NCBI RefSeq assembly: GCF_900107535.1
Contig: NZ_FNRA01000013.1
Location: 62,001 to 126,000, forward strand
DNA: 64,000 nt
Source: Pedobacter hartonius
GTDB taxonomy: Bacteria; Bacteroidota; Bacteroidia; Sphingobacteriales; Sphingobacteriaceae
Reading direction: 5' to 3'
The position numbers and the translations under genes are program-made. The notes beneath the pieces are model-generated. The model had not been told where the DNA came from. It searched no databases and saw nothing but the letters and a program-made list of their open reading frames with translations. Position 1 is the first letter of the stretch; each line of letters starts with the position of its first letter. This document shows positions 53,826 through 62,149 of the stretch, in pieces.

Positions 53826-54677
53826 TTATGCGATGATTTTTTCGATCGGCATGACTACAATTCCTTCAGCACCGGCAGCTTTGAGGCTGTTGATTTTTTC
53901 CCAGAAATCCTGCTCTGCAATTACAGAGTGAACGGCTACCCAGTCTGGTTCAAAAAGAGGAACAACCGTTGGGCTTTTTACGCCGGGCAACAGGCTCACT
54001 ACTTTTTCCAGGTTAGATTTGGCCACATTCAATACCACGTATTTGGTCTCTTTTGCACGCAGTACAGAACGTATGCGCTGCAGCAGTTCGATCACATCTT
54101 CATTGAGCTCAATGCCTTTATTCCCGATCAGGACGGCTTCAGATTTCATCACTTCAGCAAAGGGTTTCAGGCCATTGCTTTTCAGTGTTCCGCCTGTAGA
54201 AACGATATCGCAGATGGCATCACTCAAACCTAAGCCCGGGCCAATTTCTACAGATCCTGAAATGGTACGTACTATGGCATTCACGTTGTTATCCTTCAGG
54301 TATTTTTCAAGGATGACCGGGTAAGAAGTAGCGATAGCTTTGCCTTCCAGTCCGCTGATATCGGTGATCTCACTTTCATTGGGAATGGCAATCTTCAGCG
54401 TGCATTTTCCAAAGCCAAGTTTTTGCAGGTATTCTACATTAGCGTTTACTTCAGTGATGACGTTTTCACCTACGATACCCAGATCGGCAATACCATCCTG
54501 AACATATTCAGGAATATCATCATCTCTCAGGAAAAGGATTTCCAGCGGGAAATTTGTAACGGTCGATATCAATGAGCTTTTGTAGTTTTCGAATGATAAA
54601 CCACAGTTTTTAAGAATTTCTACAGATTTTTCGTTTAGTCTACCAGATTTCTGGATAGCAATTTTAAGTGTTTTCAA
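53826..54677 (-). CDS. hisG: ATP phosphoribosyltransferase, long form
   Basis: 283 residues from a TTG start at 54677 (MKTLKIAIQKSGRLNEKSVE). An ATG at 54722 would add 15 non-conserved residues (MFPNYFHVPFNNFNQ) and would lie between the leader peptide stop and hisG proper; I prefer TTG but cannot prove it. LRDDDIPEYVQDGIADLGIV GENV and SGSVEIGPGLGLSDAICDIV STGGTL are typical. A C-terminal regulatory (ACT-like) domain from about residue 210 marks the long form that does not need HisZ and is feedback inhibited by histidine. First structural gene of the his operon. Confidence 0.95.
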   Translation of the reverse strand: MKTLKIAIQKSGRLNEKSVEILKNCGLSFENYKSSLISTVTNFPLEILFLRDDDIPEYVQDGIADLGIVGENVITEVNANVEYLQKLGFGKCTLKIAIPNESEITDISGLEGKAIATSYPVILEKYLKDNNVNAIVRTISGSVEIGPGLGLSDAICDIVSTGGTLKSNGLKPFAEVMKSEAVLIGNKGIELNEDVIELLQRIRSVLRAKETKYVVLNVAKSNLEKVVSLLPGVKSPTVVPLFEPDWVAVHSVIAEQDFWEKINSLKAAGAEGIVVMPIEKIIA

Positions 54678-54722
54678 TTGATTGAAATTATTGAATGGAA
54701 CATGAAAATAATTCGGAAACAA

Positions 54723-54739
54723 GTTTTGAAGTACAAAAC
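54723..54739 (-). promoter_or_regulatory. hairpin B between leader peptide and hisG
   Basis: On the minus strand GTTTTG (54739-54734), loop TACTT and CAAAAC (54728-54723) form a 6 bp stem. It is not GC-rich and no U-run follows, so it is not a standard terminator. It lies between the leader stop and the hisG TTG. Confidence 0.4.
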
Positions 54740-54748
54740 ATTACATAT

Positions 54749-54805
54749 CTATCGCCATAACTGGCGATGATGCAAATGTAAGTGATGGTTCAAGTGTTTG
54801 TTCAT
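54749..54805 (-). CDS. histidine-rich leader peptide of the his operon
   Basis: An 18-codon frame with ATG at 54805 and TAG at 54749 encodes MNKHLNHHLHLHHRQLWR: six His, five of them within residues 7-13. It lies in the 5' leader between the his promoter and hisG. A run of His codons in a short frame directly ahead of a his operon is the classic sign of a leader peptide sensing charged tRNA-His, as in enterobacteria. The His run ends directly before the hairpin ATCGCCA-GTTA-TGGCGAT, which covers the last codons. Confidence 0.78.
   Translation of the reverse strand: MNKHLNHHLHLHHRQLWR
54751..54768 (-). promoter_or_regulatory. hairpin A overlapping the end of the his leader peptide
   Basis: ATCGCCA and TGGCGAT form a 7 bp perfect stem with a 4 nt loop. 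On the transcript it begins at the last His codon and covers codons RQLWR, so a ribosome stalled at the His run would sit on or next to its 5' arm. Confidence 0.6.
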
Positions 54806-54852
54806 AATTTTTTTGTCCCTATTCAATAATGCGGCTGCACACTGAGGTGATG

Positions 54853-54881
54853 CAAATATATAGATAGAATTGAGAAATCAA
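54853..54881 (-). promoter_or_regulatory. his operon promoter
   Basis: On the minus strand TTG (54881-54879), an 18 nt spacer and TATATTTG (54860-54853), an exact TAnnTTTG match. It lies about 48 nt before the leader ATG. Confidence 0.65.
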
Positions 54882-54959
54882 AAAATTAATGGCATTTTAT
54901 TTGATCAGACTGGGCAGGTCATGCAGTTAAAAGCTGGGGGCCTGCTAAAAAAACACATT

Positions 54960-56537
54960 TTGAAAAAAGTATTTTATCTGTTATTATCCTTCTCTATCTT
55001 CCTGTCTGCCTGTAACTGGTTCAAAACCACACCTGAAGTGGGTCTCGTTTTGTCCAAACATTTCAAGGATAAGCTGTACAAAGATTTTGACACAGCTGCC
55101 TACAATGTCGTATTTAACCGCCATTTTGACTCCCTTAAATTAAAATTAAGCAACCCGAAAGTGCTCGGTAAGTACTATGCCGACAATGAACGGAGGACTG
55201 ACCTGGTTACCCGTTTTTACGTGAACGGGGAATTGGATACCCTAAAAAACTACATATCCCGTAGTGCTGCACATGGGTTTAACCCCCAGATATTCAATTG
55301 TGCGGTACTTGAACAGTTATTAGCACAGCTATCGGCGCATCAGTTTAAATCCATCAGTGATGTCTACCCTGTTATCGCAGATCTGGAAATCTACAGTGCT
55401 TCTTCCCTTTTAAAATACGATACCTTCATTGGCTATGGAAGTATTATTCCGAAAAGGGTACTGAACAGGTATAATGTAACGACCTTAAGACCCGACAGTG
55501 CCAGTATGCTGAAGGTGCTGGAAAGCAAAGACCTCCTGCAATTGCTGGCCGCTATTCAGCCGGCAGGCGAAAACTACAAAATCTTACAGCAGGAACTCGC
55601 AAATCTGAAACGTGATCCTTCCGCTAACGCAGCCACCATCAAAACCATTGAGGTGAATATGGAGCGGTTGCGATGGAAGATCCCGGGTATAGGGGAGGAG
55701 TACGTGGAAGTCAACATTCCAGATTTCTCTCTGACCTGGTTCAACCACCAGGATACCGTTACCCATATGAAAGTATGCGTAGGGGGAAGGCGTGAAAAGG
55801 AGTATGAAGAGAAGATGAAGATCTTTCTGAAAACGCATTCGCTGGATGATAAACCCAGGAACCACCAGACCCCGATTTTACTGAGCAAGTTCAATTCCAT
55901 CCAGGTGAACCCGGTCTGGAATATCCCTGTAAGCATTGCGCAGAGCGAAATCTACTACCAGGCGCTGCGTGACCCGTATTACTTATCAAATAATAACATG
56001 AGGGTGTATTACAAGGGCCAGCTGATCGCTGATCCTGATACTATCCAATGGAGAAAGTATCCCCGTGAACATTTGCCCTTCCAGTTTAAACAGGGATCAG
56101 GCGAAGGAAACGCCCTGGGGAAATTCAAATTCATATTTGATAACGGATCGAGCATTTACCTGCATGATACCAACAATAAGTCGGCTTTCATGCGGGATAG
56201 CCGAGCCATCAGCCATGGCTGTGTGCGTGTGGAGAGACCTTTGGAATTTGCAGAAAAACTGGTTGATGACAAATACCAGTACGACCAGCTGCGAATGGAA
56301 GTGAACCTGCCGCCAATTGATACCACCAAAATGGAAGTTTATAAAAAGCGGCTGGCCAAAAAAGCTGATACCGTAAATATATACCAGGTGAAACCCAAAT
56401 GGTTCGGCACAAAAAAGAATGTCTCCATCTTTATCAATTACAAAACTGCCTGGGCTGAGAACGGGAAGATTGAATACCGTAATGATGTATATGATCTGGA
56501 TGAGGCGATTTTTAATGCGATGAAAAAATTCAGATAA
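54960..56537 (+). CDS. L,D-transpeptidase (YkuD domain) lipoprotein
   Basis: 525 residues if it begins at the TTG at 54960, giving a clean lipoprotein signal MKKVFYLLLSFSIFLSAC with Cys18. Alternatives are ATG 54921 or TTG 54870, which put a non-hydrophobic extension before the signal. A long N-terminal region (scaffold and peptidoglycan-binding-like) precedes the YkuD domain, which ends with SRAISHGCVRVERPLEFAEK; the catalytic Cys is encoded at 56220. It should make L,D crosslinks or anchor proteins to peptidoglycan. Divergent from the his operon; 21 bp before the BatA gene. Confidence 0.85.
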   Translation: MKKVFYLLLSFSIFLSACNWFKTTPEVGLVLSKHFKDKLYKDFDTAAYNVVFNRHFDSLKLKLSNPKVLGKYYADNERRTDLVTRFYVNGELDTLKNYISRSAAHGFNPQIFNCAVLEQLLAQLSAHQFKSISDVYPVIADLEIYSASSLLKYDTFIGYGSIIPKRVLNRYNVTTLRPDSASMLKVLESKDLLQLLAAIQPAGENYKILQQELANLKRDPSANAATIKTIEVNMERLRWKIPGIGEEYVEVNIPDFSLTWFNHQDTVTHMKVCVGGRREKEYEEKMKIFLKTHSLDDKPRNHQTPILLSKFNSIQVNPVWNIPVSIAQSEIYYQALRDPYYLSNNNMRVYYKGQLIADPDTIQWRKYPREHLPFQFKQGSGEGNALGKFKFIFDNGSSIYLHDTNNKSAFMRDSRAISHGCVRVERPLEFAEKLVDDKYQYDQLRMEVNLPPIDTTKMEVYKKRLAKKADTVNIYQVKPKWFGTKKNVSIFINYKTAWAENGKIEYRNDVYDLDEAIFNAMKKFR

Positions 56538-56543
56538 AATTTC

Positions 56544-56551
56544 TACCTTTG
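56544..56551 (+). promoter_or_regulatory. -7 promoter box for the BatA gene
   Basis: TACCTTTG matches TAnnTTTG and ends 7 nt before the ATG at 56559. Confidence 0.5.
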
Positions 56552-56558
56552 GTTTTTA

Positions 56559-58586
56559 ATGAATTTCCTATACTCAGGTTTTCTTTTTTTTCTGCTGGCG
56601 ATAGCCATTCCTATCCTTATTCACCTATTTAATTTCCGCAGATTCAAGAAAGTATACTTCAGTAATGTCCAGTTTCTGAAGGCCGCACAGGAGCAAAATT
56701 CATCGAGGGAAAGCTTAAAAAACCTGCTGATCCTTTTCAGCCGGATACTCGCCCTGATTTTCCTTGTTTTAGCCTTTGCACGTCCTTATCTTTCTTCTGA
56801 TACCGCTTACCGGCCGGAAACGGGCAGCCTGGTCAATATCTATATCGACAATTCCTACAGTATGGGATCGGTCAATAAAGAAGGCAGCCTGCTTGACGAG
56901 GCGAAGCGCAAAGCAAAAGACATTGCAAAGCAGTTTTCTCCCAATGACAGGTTCCAGCTGACCACAAACGATTTTGAAGGAAGGCACCAGCACCTGGTGG
57001 GCTATGCAGAGCTGGCAGGCCTGATCGATGAGGTAAAGATCTCAGCGGCGCAGCGCAGTTTACAGCAGGTAATTAACCGTCAGCACACTACAGATGCCGG
57101 GAAAAGGAACCTCTTCAGCTATATCCTTTCTGATTTTCAGCGAAACTTTGTGGGCATAAAGGCAATCAGCACCGCTGCGGATGATCAGCTGTCGCTGGTT
57201 CGCCTGCAGGCCAATACGCTGCCCAATATAGCGGTGGACAGTATCTGGTCTTTATCTCCTGTACACCGGCCGGGGGAGCAGGAGAAGTTTGTAGTGAAAC
57301 TGCGTAATTATACCAATGAGGCCGGTACGGGGATCCCGGTGAAACTGCTGGTCAACAACCAGCAAAGAGCTTTGGCAAGGCTGAATGTGCCTGCCGGGCA
57401 GTCTGTCACGGATACATTAACTTTCAGCGGTCTCTCTGCCGGCTGGCAAAAGGCGGCGGTGAGCATTAAAGACTATCCTTTAACTTTTGACGACGAGCTG
57501 AAGTTTACCTTTAAGGTGAGCAGTGGGCTGAACGTTTTACATATCAGCGGAGACCCTGCAGAGCGACATATCAGCGCCCTGTTCTCGGGGGACGGCTATT
57601 TCAGGATGACCGTCATGCCCGAATCCAATGTCGTATACGCTGCTTTTTCAGGCTACCAGCTCATTGTCCTTTCCGGTTTGAAGACGCCTTCCAGCGGATT
57701 GGCCCTGCAACTGAAAAACTTTGTTCAAAATGGAGGTTCCGCAGTGATCTTTCCTGACCTGGATGTCAATACCACAGAATTTTCTTCCTTCCTGCAGGGA
57801 CTGTCGCTGCCGCCGGTTGTTTCCCTCAGCAGGGATACCCTTAGCGTCAAGACGATTGACCTGAAAAGTAACCTGTTTACTGATGTGTTTGAAGAAATCC
57901 CGGCTAAGGTAGATCTGCCCCTCGTGAACCGCCATTTTGTATATGCTGCAAATACCAGGAGCAGCAGGGAGAACATCATGGAACTGCCCTCCGGACAATC
58001 CTTTTTCAGCCGCTACCGGTTGGGTGCCGGACAAATCTATTTATCGGCCTCCTCGCTGAAAGCGGAAGACGGCAATTTGTCGCAGCACCCGGTTTTTGTA
58101 CCGTTGTTGTATAAGATAGCCCTCACCAGCATACAGGAACAGCCGCTGTATTATACCATCGGGAAGAACAACCTGCTGACCACCACACAGCTGAGCCTGA
58201 GCCCTAACCAGTCGCTGCGCTTAACCTCAGGCGAAGACGAAGTGATCCCCGAGCTGAGGCAAACGCCGGGCAAAACCCTGCTGTATATTGCCGACCAGAT
58301 CCGGGCATCAGGATTCTATGAGTTGCTGAAAGCGGATTCGGTGTTGAGTAGTTATGCTTTCAATGAAAGCCGCGCAGAATCAGATATGAATTTTACGGGC
58401 GACAAAGACCTTAAACAGTTTTTCGGCAAAAAGAGCTTAACCGTTGCAGGTGCCGCGACTGACCTTTCAGCTGCAGTTATGGAAAATAACTACACAGAGT
58501 TATGGAAACTTTGTCTAGTTTTGTGTGCTGTTTTTTTAGCTGCTGAAGCCCTATTGATCAGATTTTTTAACAAAAAAACTATATAA
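56559..58586 (+). CDS. BatA-domain membrane protein with VWA-like region
   Basis: 675 residues. The N-terminus is a BatA domain: first helix GFLFFLLAIAIPILIHLFNF RRFKKVYFSNVQFL, second helix LLILFSRILALIFLVLAFAR. It is followed by a von Willebrand A-like stretch (VNIYIDNSYSMGS, a DxS metal-site form), a long beta-rich periplasmic part, and a C-terminal helix (LWKLCLVLCAVFLAAEALLI). Such Bat-like proteins are inner-membrane proteins of unclear function. It ends 3 bp before the dihydroorotase homologue. Confidence 0.85.
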   Translation: MNFLYSGFLFFLLAIAIPILIHLFNFRRFKKVYFSNVQFLKAAQEQNSSRESLKNLLILFSRILALIFLVLAFARPYLSSDTAYRPETGSLVNIYIDNSYSMGSVNKEGSLLDEAKRKAKDIAKQFSPNDRFQLTTNDFEGRHQHLVGYAELAGLIDEVKISAAQRSLQQVINRQHTTDAGKRNLFSYILSDFQRNFVGIKAISTAADDQLSLVRLQANTLPNIAVDSIWSLSPVHRPGEQEKFVVKLRNYTNEAGTGIPVKLLVNNQQRALARLNVPAGQSVTDTLTFSGLSAGWQKAAVSIKDYPLTFDDELKFTFKVSSGLNVLHISGDPAERHISALFSGDGYFRMTVMPESNVVYAAFSGYQLIVLSGLKTPSSGLALQLKNFVQNGGSAVIFPDLDVNTTEFSSFLQGLSLPPVVSLSRDTLSVKTIDLKSNLFTDVFEEIPAKVDLPLVNRHFVYAANTRSSRENIMELPSGQSFFSRYRLGAGQIYLSASSLKAEDGNLSQHPVFVPLLYKIALTSIQEQPLYYTIGKNNLLTTTQLSLSPNQSLRLTSGEDEVIPELRQTPGKTLLYIADQIRASGFYELLKADSVLSSYAFNESRAESDMNFTGDKDLKQFFGKKSLTVAGAATDLSAAVMENNYTELWKLCLVLCAVFLAAEALLIRFFNKKTI

Positions 58587-58589
58587 AAC

Positions 58590-59870
58590 ATGAACCTTCT
58601 CCTCACAGGTGTAACTATTGCCGATCCGAACAGCGAGTTTAATCATCAAGTACGTGATGTTCGTGTGGTACAGGGAATGATCGTTGAGATTGGGCTTGGT
58701 TTAAAACCACAGCAAACATCAAACCCCCAGGAAAATGAAGAAGTGGTCAACGGTAAAGGTGCTTTTCTTGCACCCGGCTTTTTTGACCTGAACTGCTCCG
58801 TAGGCGATCCCGGATTTGAGACCAAAGAAGATCTGCAGACCGCCAGTGCTGCTGCGCAGGCCGGAGGATTTACCGGGCTGGCAGTTTTGCCGCATACCAA
58901 ACCGGTAGTGCATTCCAAAGCAGAAGTAGAGTATATCATTAACAAATCAAAAAATAACTTGGTTGATATTTATCCCGTAGGGGCAATCAGCCATGACCTG
59001 GAAGGAAAGGAGCTTGCCGAGCTGTATGATATGCAAAAGGCAGGTGCCATCGCATTTTCAGACGGTACGAAACCGATCAGTGACGATGGTTTTATGAGCC
59101 GCGCCTTACAATATGCAAAAGGCATCGACGGCCTGCTGATCGTGTACCCGGAAAATAAATCGATCGCCGGTAAAACACAGATCAACGAAAGTAAGACCAG
59201 TGTGCTGCTGGGTATGAAGGGCATGCCTGCGCTGGCAGAAGAGATGCATATCTCCAGGGATATCTTTCTGGCCACTTACCACCAGTCGCCCCTGCATATC
59301 AGCAACATCTCTACCGCAGGCTCGGTAGCGCTGATCAAAAAAGCAAAAAAGGAGGGGCTGCAGATCACCTGTGACGTTGCTGCGCATCACCTTGTCTTTA
59401 CCGAAGAGCTGCTGAACGATTTCGACAGCAACTACAAGGTGAAACCGCCCCTGCGCGGCAAGACCGATAACAAAGCCTTACTGGCAGGATTGAAGGAGGG
59501 CACTATTGACGCTGTTTCATCACAGCACCGCCCGCATGAGCCGGAATTTAAAGATGTAGAATTTGAGATCGCTGCATATGGCATCATCGCCCTGCAAACT
59601 GTATTGCCGTTATTGGTGAAAGCAGGAATGGACGCTGCACTGATTGCAGAAAAGTTATCCGTTAATCCCAGAAAATTGCTTAACTTAAAAGTACCGGTGA
59701 TTGCAAAAGGAGAGGCTGCCAATATCACGCTGTTCAGCATGACTGAACAATGGGAGTATAACAGCGGGAACAACTATTCAAAATCGAGAAACAGCCCTTT
59801 GCTCAACCAAACCCTCACCGGGAAAGTAAAACTAGTTTATAACAACAATCAAATTCAAGTATATGGATAG
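58590..59870 (+). CDS. dihydroorotase-like pseudoenzyme
   Basis: 426 residues with the overall amidohydrolase chain of class I dihydroorotase, but the metal ligands are missing. The HxHxR motif is replaced by DLNCSVGDPGF, the first His ligand (HCED) by VYPENKS, the second by LHISNIST (N for H), and the catalytic Asp of TDHAPH by SSQHRPH. The Asp in AFSDG is kept. It resembles the inactive PyrC' that supports aspartate carbamoyltransferase in Pseudomonas, but no pyrB is seen here. It overlaps the next gene by 8 bp. Confidence 0.85.
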   Translation: MNLLLTGVTIADPNSEFNHQVRDVRVVQGMIVEIGLGLKPQQTSNPQENEEVVNGKGAFLAPGFFDLNCSVGDPGFETKEDLQTASAAAQAGGFTGLAVLPHTKPVVHSKAEVEYIINKSKNNLVDIYPVGAISHDLEGKELAELYDMQKAGAIAFSDGTKPISDDGFMSRALQYAKGIDGLLIVYPENKSIAGKTQINESKTSVLLGMKGMPALAEEMHISRDIFLATYHQSPLHISNISTAGSVALIKKAKKEGLQITCDVAAHHLVFTEELLNDFDSNYKVKPPLRGKTDNKALLAGLKEGTIDAVSSQHRPHEPEFKDVEFEIAAYGIIALQTVLPLLVKAGMDAALIAEKLSVNPRKLLNLKVPVIAKGEAANITLFSMTEQWEYNSGNNYSKSRNSPLLNQTLTGKVKLVYNNNQIQVYG

Positions 59871-60537
59871 TAAAGTACAAAGCACCCTTATCGCTTCATT
59901 AGATAAATTCGCTGCGCTCTCGGGTAACGATTCGGTAAAACTGGAACAAGACCTGGTAGATGTTTTCAGCAAAGACCTTGGGTTCCTTGAAAAAGTGGAA
60001 GAATTTGATGAGGTATTTGATGAGCATCCTTCTTTTGATGAACTGAGAGAAGTATTCTTTGATCTGCTGATGATCAATTTCTTTGCGAGTGATATAAAAA
60101 AACTGGAAGAGGATTACCTGGATTCGGACGAATGGGTTGACATTGAAGAAGACACGATTGACCGTGGAACGGAACTCTTAAACCTGTTGTTATACATCAA
60201 TGAATGCCATGACGAGCAGATCAAACCGGAACTGGGAGATTTCCTAAGGGAATTCCTGCTGGTTGAGGAAGATGAGTTCCAGGACGAGTACCATATTTAT
60301 GAAGACCTGATCAGCAATCAGCAGCTGGCAGACAGCAGCATCGAGGATATCTGCAGCCATAAAGGGATGATCGATCTTGGGGAAGAAATGGAAACGCTGT
60401 TTGTTCCTTTCATGGCTTTCTTTAATCAGCCGAAGGCTAACGCCGAAGCGTTCAAAGACCTGGAAGAATTCAGTGCGGATAAGGAGTTTGATACTGCCGT
60501 ATATGCTTTAATAGCAGAATTCAACGTACAGAACTAA
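59863..60537 (+). CDS. acidic protein of unknown function
   Basis: 224 residues, very rich in Asp and Glu (for example LEEDYLDSDEWVDIEEDTID and FLLVEEDEFQDEYHIYEDLI), predicted all-helical and soluble, no signal peptide. It overlaps the dihydroorotase-like gene by 8 bp and ends 6 bp before the DUF4199 gene, so it is part of that operon. I recall homologues in Pedobacter but no function. Confidence 0.75.
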   Translation: MDSKVQSTLIASLDKFAALSGNDSVKLEQDLVDVFSKDLGFLEKVEEFDEVFDEHPSFDELREVFFDLLMINFFASDIKKLEEDYLDSDEWVDIEEDTIDRGTELLNLLLYINECHDEQIKPELGDFLREFLLVEEDEFQDEYHIYEDLISNQQLADSSIEDICSHKGMIDLGEEMETLFVPFMAFFNQPKANAEAFKDLEEFSADKEFDTAVYALIAEFNVQN

Positions 60538-60543
60538 ATCACC

Positions 60544-61101
60544 ATGGAACAACAAATAAAGGAATTGGAGATCAAGCCAAATAAACTGGCTTTCCAGGTG
60601 GCAGCTGGCTTTTCTGTTTACACTATTGTACTGATCTTTCTTTTTAAATTTCTGGGGATAGACGTACAGGAAGAAAATGTGCCGGTTGTAACAAAGATCA
60701 TGAGTGCTGTGCTGTCCTATCTGCCTTACGTGCTGGCTATTTTATTTGCACAGATCAGGCATAGAAATGAACTTGGGGGGTACATTACCTTTGGAAGGGC
60801 ATTTTCTACAGGCTTTCGTGTAAGTGCTACCGCAGGGATGTTCATTGGCCTGCTGATGATCCTTTACTACAAAGTACTGGACCCTGCGGCACTGGACCAT
60901 ATCCTGGATATTGCCATTGAAAAAGCTTCTGAAACGGCGGGCGACAGTGCCAAGGCGATCAGAAGTGTAAAAGCGATGGGTGCTTACATGCCGGTCATGA
61001 TTGGCTTTGGCGCCGCGATCACCTATACGATCTATGGGATCATCATCAGCGTGGTTGGTGCTGCGGTGAACAAAAGGATAGCCCCGGTAAAATTTGACTA
61101 A
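60544..61101 (+). CDS. DUF4199 membrane protein
   Basis: 185 residues with four hydrophobic segments: FQVAAGFSVYTIVLIFLFKF, VLSYLPYVLAILFAQIRHR, FSTGFRVSATAGMFIGLLMI LYY, and MIGFGAAITYTIYGIIISVV GAAVN. GGYITFGRAFSTGF after the second is the conserved DUF4199 loop. Function unknown. Often found next to GT2 genes in this group, as here. Confidence 0.85.
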   Translation: MEQQIKELEIKPNKLAFQVAAGFSVYTIVLIFLFKFLGIDVQEENVPVVTKIMSAVLSYLPYVLAILFAQIRHRNELGGYITFGRAFSTGFRVSATAGMFIGLLMILYYKVLDPAALDHILDIAIEKASETAGDSAKAIRSVKAMGAYMPVMIGFGAAITYTIYGIIISVVGAAVNKRIAPVKFD

Positions 61102-61128
61102 TAGTTTGTGTGCGAACATAAATTCTGC

Positions 61129-61171
61129 AACGTGCAGGTTTTGTCATTTTAATTGACAAAATTTGCACGTT
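61129..61171. repeat. inverted repeat, 18 bp stem with two G-U pairs
   Basis: AACGTGCAGGTTTTGTCA (61129-61146) and TGACAAAATTTGCACGTT (61154-61171) pair throughout if two G-T positions count as wobble, with a 7 nt loop. No T-run follows. It lies between DUF4199 and the GT2 gene. Confidence 0.75.
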
Positions 61172-61197
61172 AATCTTTAAGCCCATTTTATACCTGC

Positions 61198-62148
61198 ATG
61201 GATATTTCCGTAGTCATACCCTTATATAATGAAGATGAGTCGCTGCCCGAACTGACCGCCTGGATTGCCAGGGTAATGGAGGAGCATAACTTTTCTTATG
61301 AGATCCTGTTTGTAGACGATGGCAGTACGGACAATTCATGGAATGTCATAGAAGAACTGAAAATCAGCTATCCTGCCGTGAAAGCTATCAAGTTCAGGCG
61401 TAATTATGGTAAGTCGGCCGCCCTCAATGTGGCTTTTGAAGCTTCGCAGGGCGAAGTTTTGATTACCATGGACGCCGATCTTCAGGACAGCCCTGATGAG
61501 ATCCCTGAATTGTACAGAAGGCTGCGTGAGGAAAAACTGGATATCATCTCCGGCTGGAAGAAAAAACGTTACGACCCGATTACCAAAACCATCCCCACTA
61601 AATTGTTCAATGCGGCTACCAGGAAGATGTCTGGTATTCAGCTGAACGATTTCAACTGCGGCCTGAAGGCTTACCGCAGTGATGTGGTGAAAACCATTGA
61701 AGTATATGGAGAGATGCACCGTTATATCCCTGTGATTGCAAAATGGGCGGGGTTTAAGAACATCGGTGAACAGGTTGTGGAACACCGTGCAAGGAAATAC
61801 GGCGTGACCAAATTCGGCTTCAGCCGTTTTATCAACGGCTTTCTGGATCTGCTGTCTATCTTCTTTGTGGGCAAATTCGGCAAAAGGCCAATGCACTTTT
61901 TCGGGTCTATGGGGGTGCTGAGTTTCCTGGTAGGAACCATCATGGCCTTATGGATCATTGGCGAAAAGTTATACCATATCTCCATGAACACTTCGTACAG
62001 GGAGATCACTGACCAGCCGGGATTTTACATCGCACTGGTAGCTATTATATTGGGTTCGCAGCTGTTCCTTACGGGGTTTGTGGCCGAGCTGGTTACCCGT
62101 AATGCATCTGAACGCAACCAGTACCTGATAGAAAAAGAGATCCTTTAA
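61198..62148 (+). CDS. GT2 glycosyltransferase, DPM1/GtrB-like
   Basis: 316 residues. MDISVVIPLYNEDESLPELT, EILFVDDGSTDNSW, RRNYGKSAALNVAFEASQGE and ITMDADLQDSPDEIPEL (DxD motif) are the GT2 core. The C-terminal third has two helices (FFGSMGVLSFLVGTIMALWI; IALVAIILGSQLFLTGFVAE), as in GtrB/ArnC-type polyprenyl-phosphate glycosyltransferases. It probably puts a sugar on undecaprenyl phosphate; a GtrA-like partner exists at 710-1189 but far away. 1 bp before the next GT2 gene. Confidence 0.9.
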   Translation: MDISVVIPLYNEDESLPELTAWIARVMEEHNFSYEILFVDDGSTDNSWNVIEELKISYPAVKAIKFRRNYGKSAALNVAFEASQGEVLITMDADLQDSPDEIPELYRRLREEKLDIISGWKKKRYDPITKTIPTKLFNAATRKMSGIQLNDFNCGLKAYRSDVVKTIEVYGEMHRYIPVIAKWAGFKNIGEQVVEHRARKYGVTKFGFSRFINGFLDLLSIFFVGKFGKRPMHFFGSMGVLSFLVGTIMALWIIGEKLYHISMNTSYREITDQPGFYIALVAIILGSQLFLTGFVAELVTRNASERNQYLIEKEIL

Positions 62149-62149
62149 T

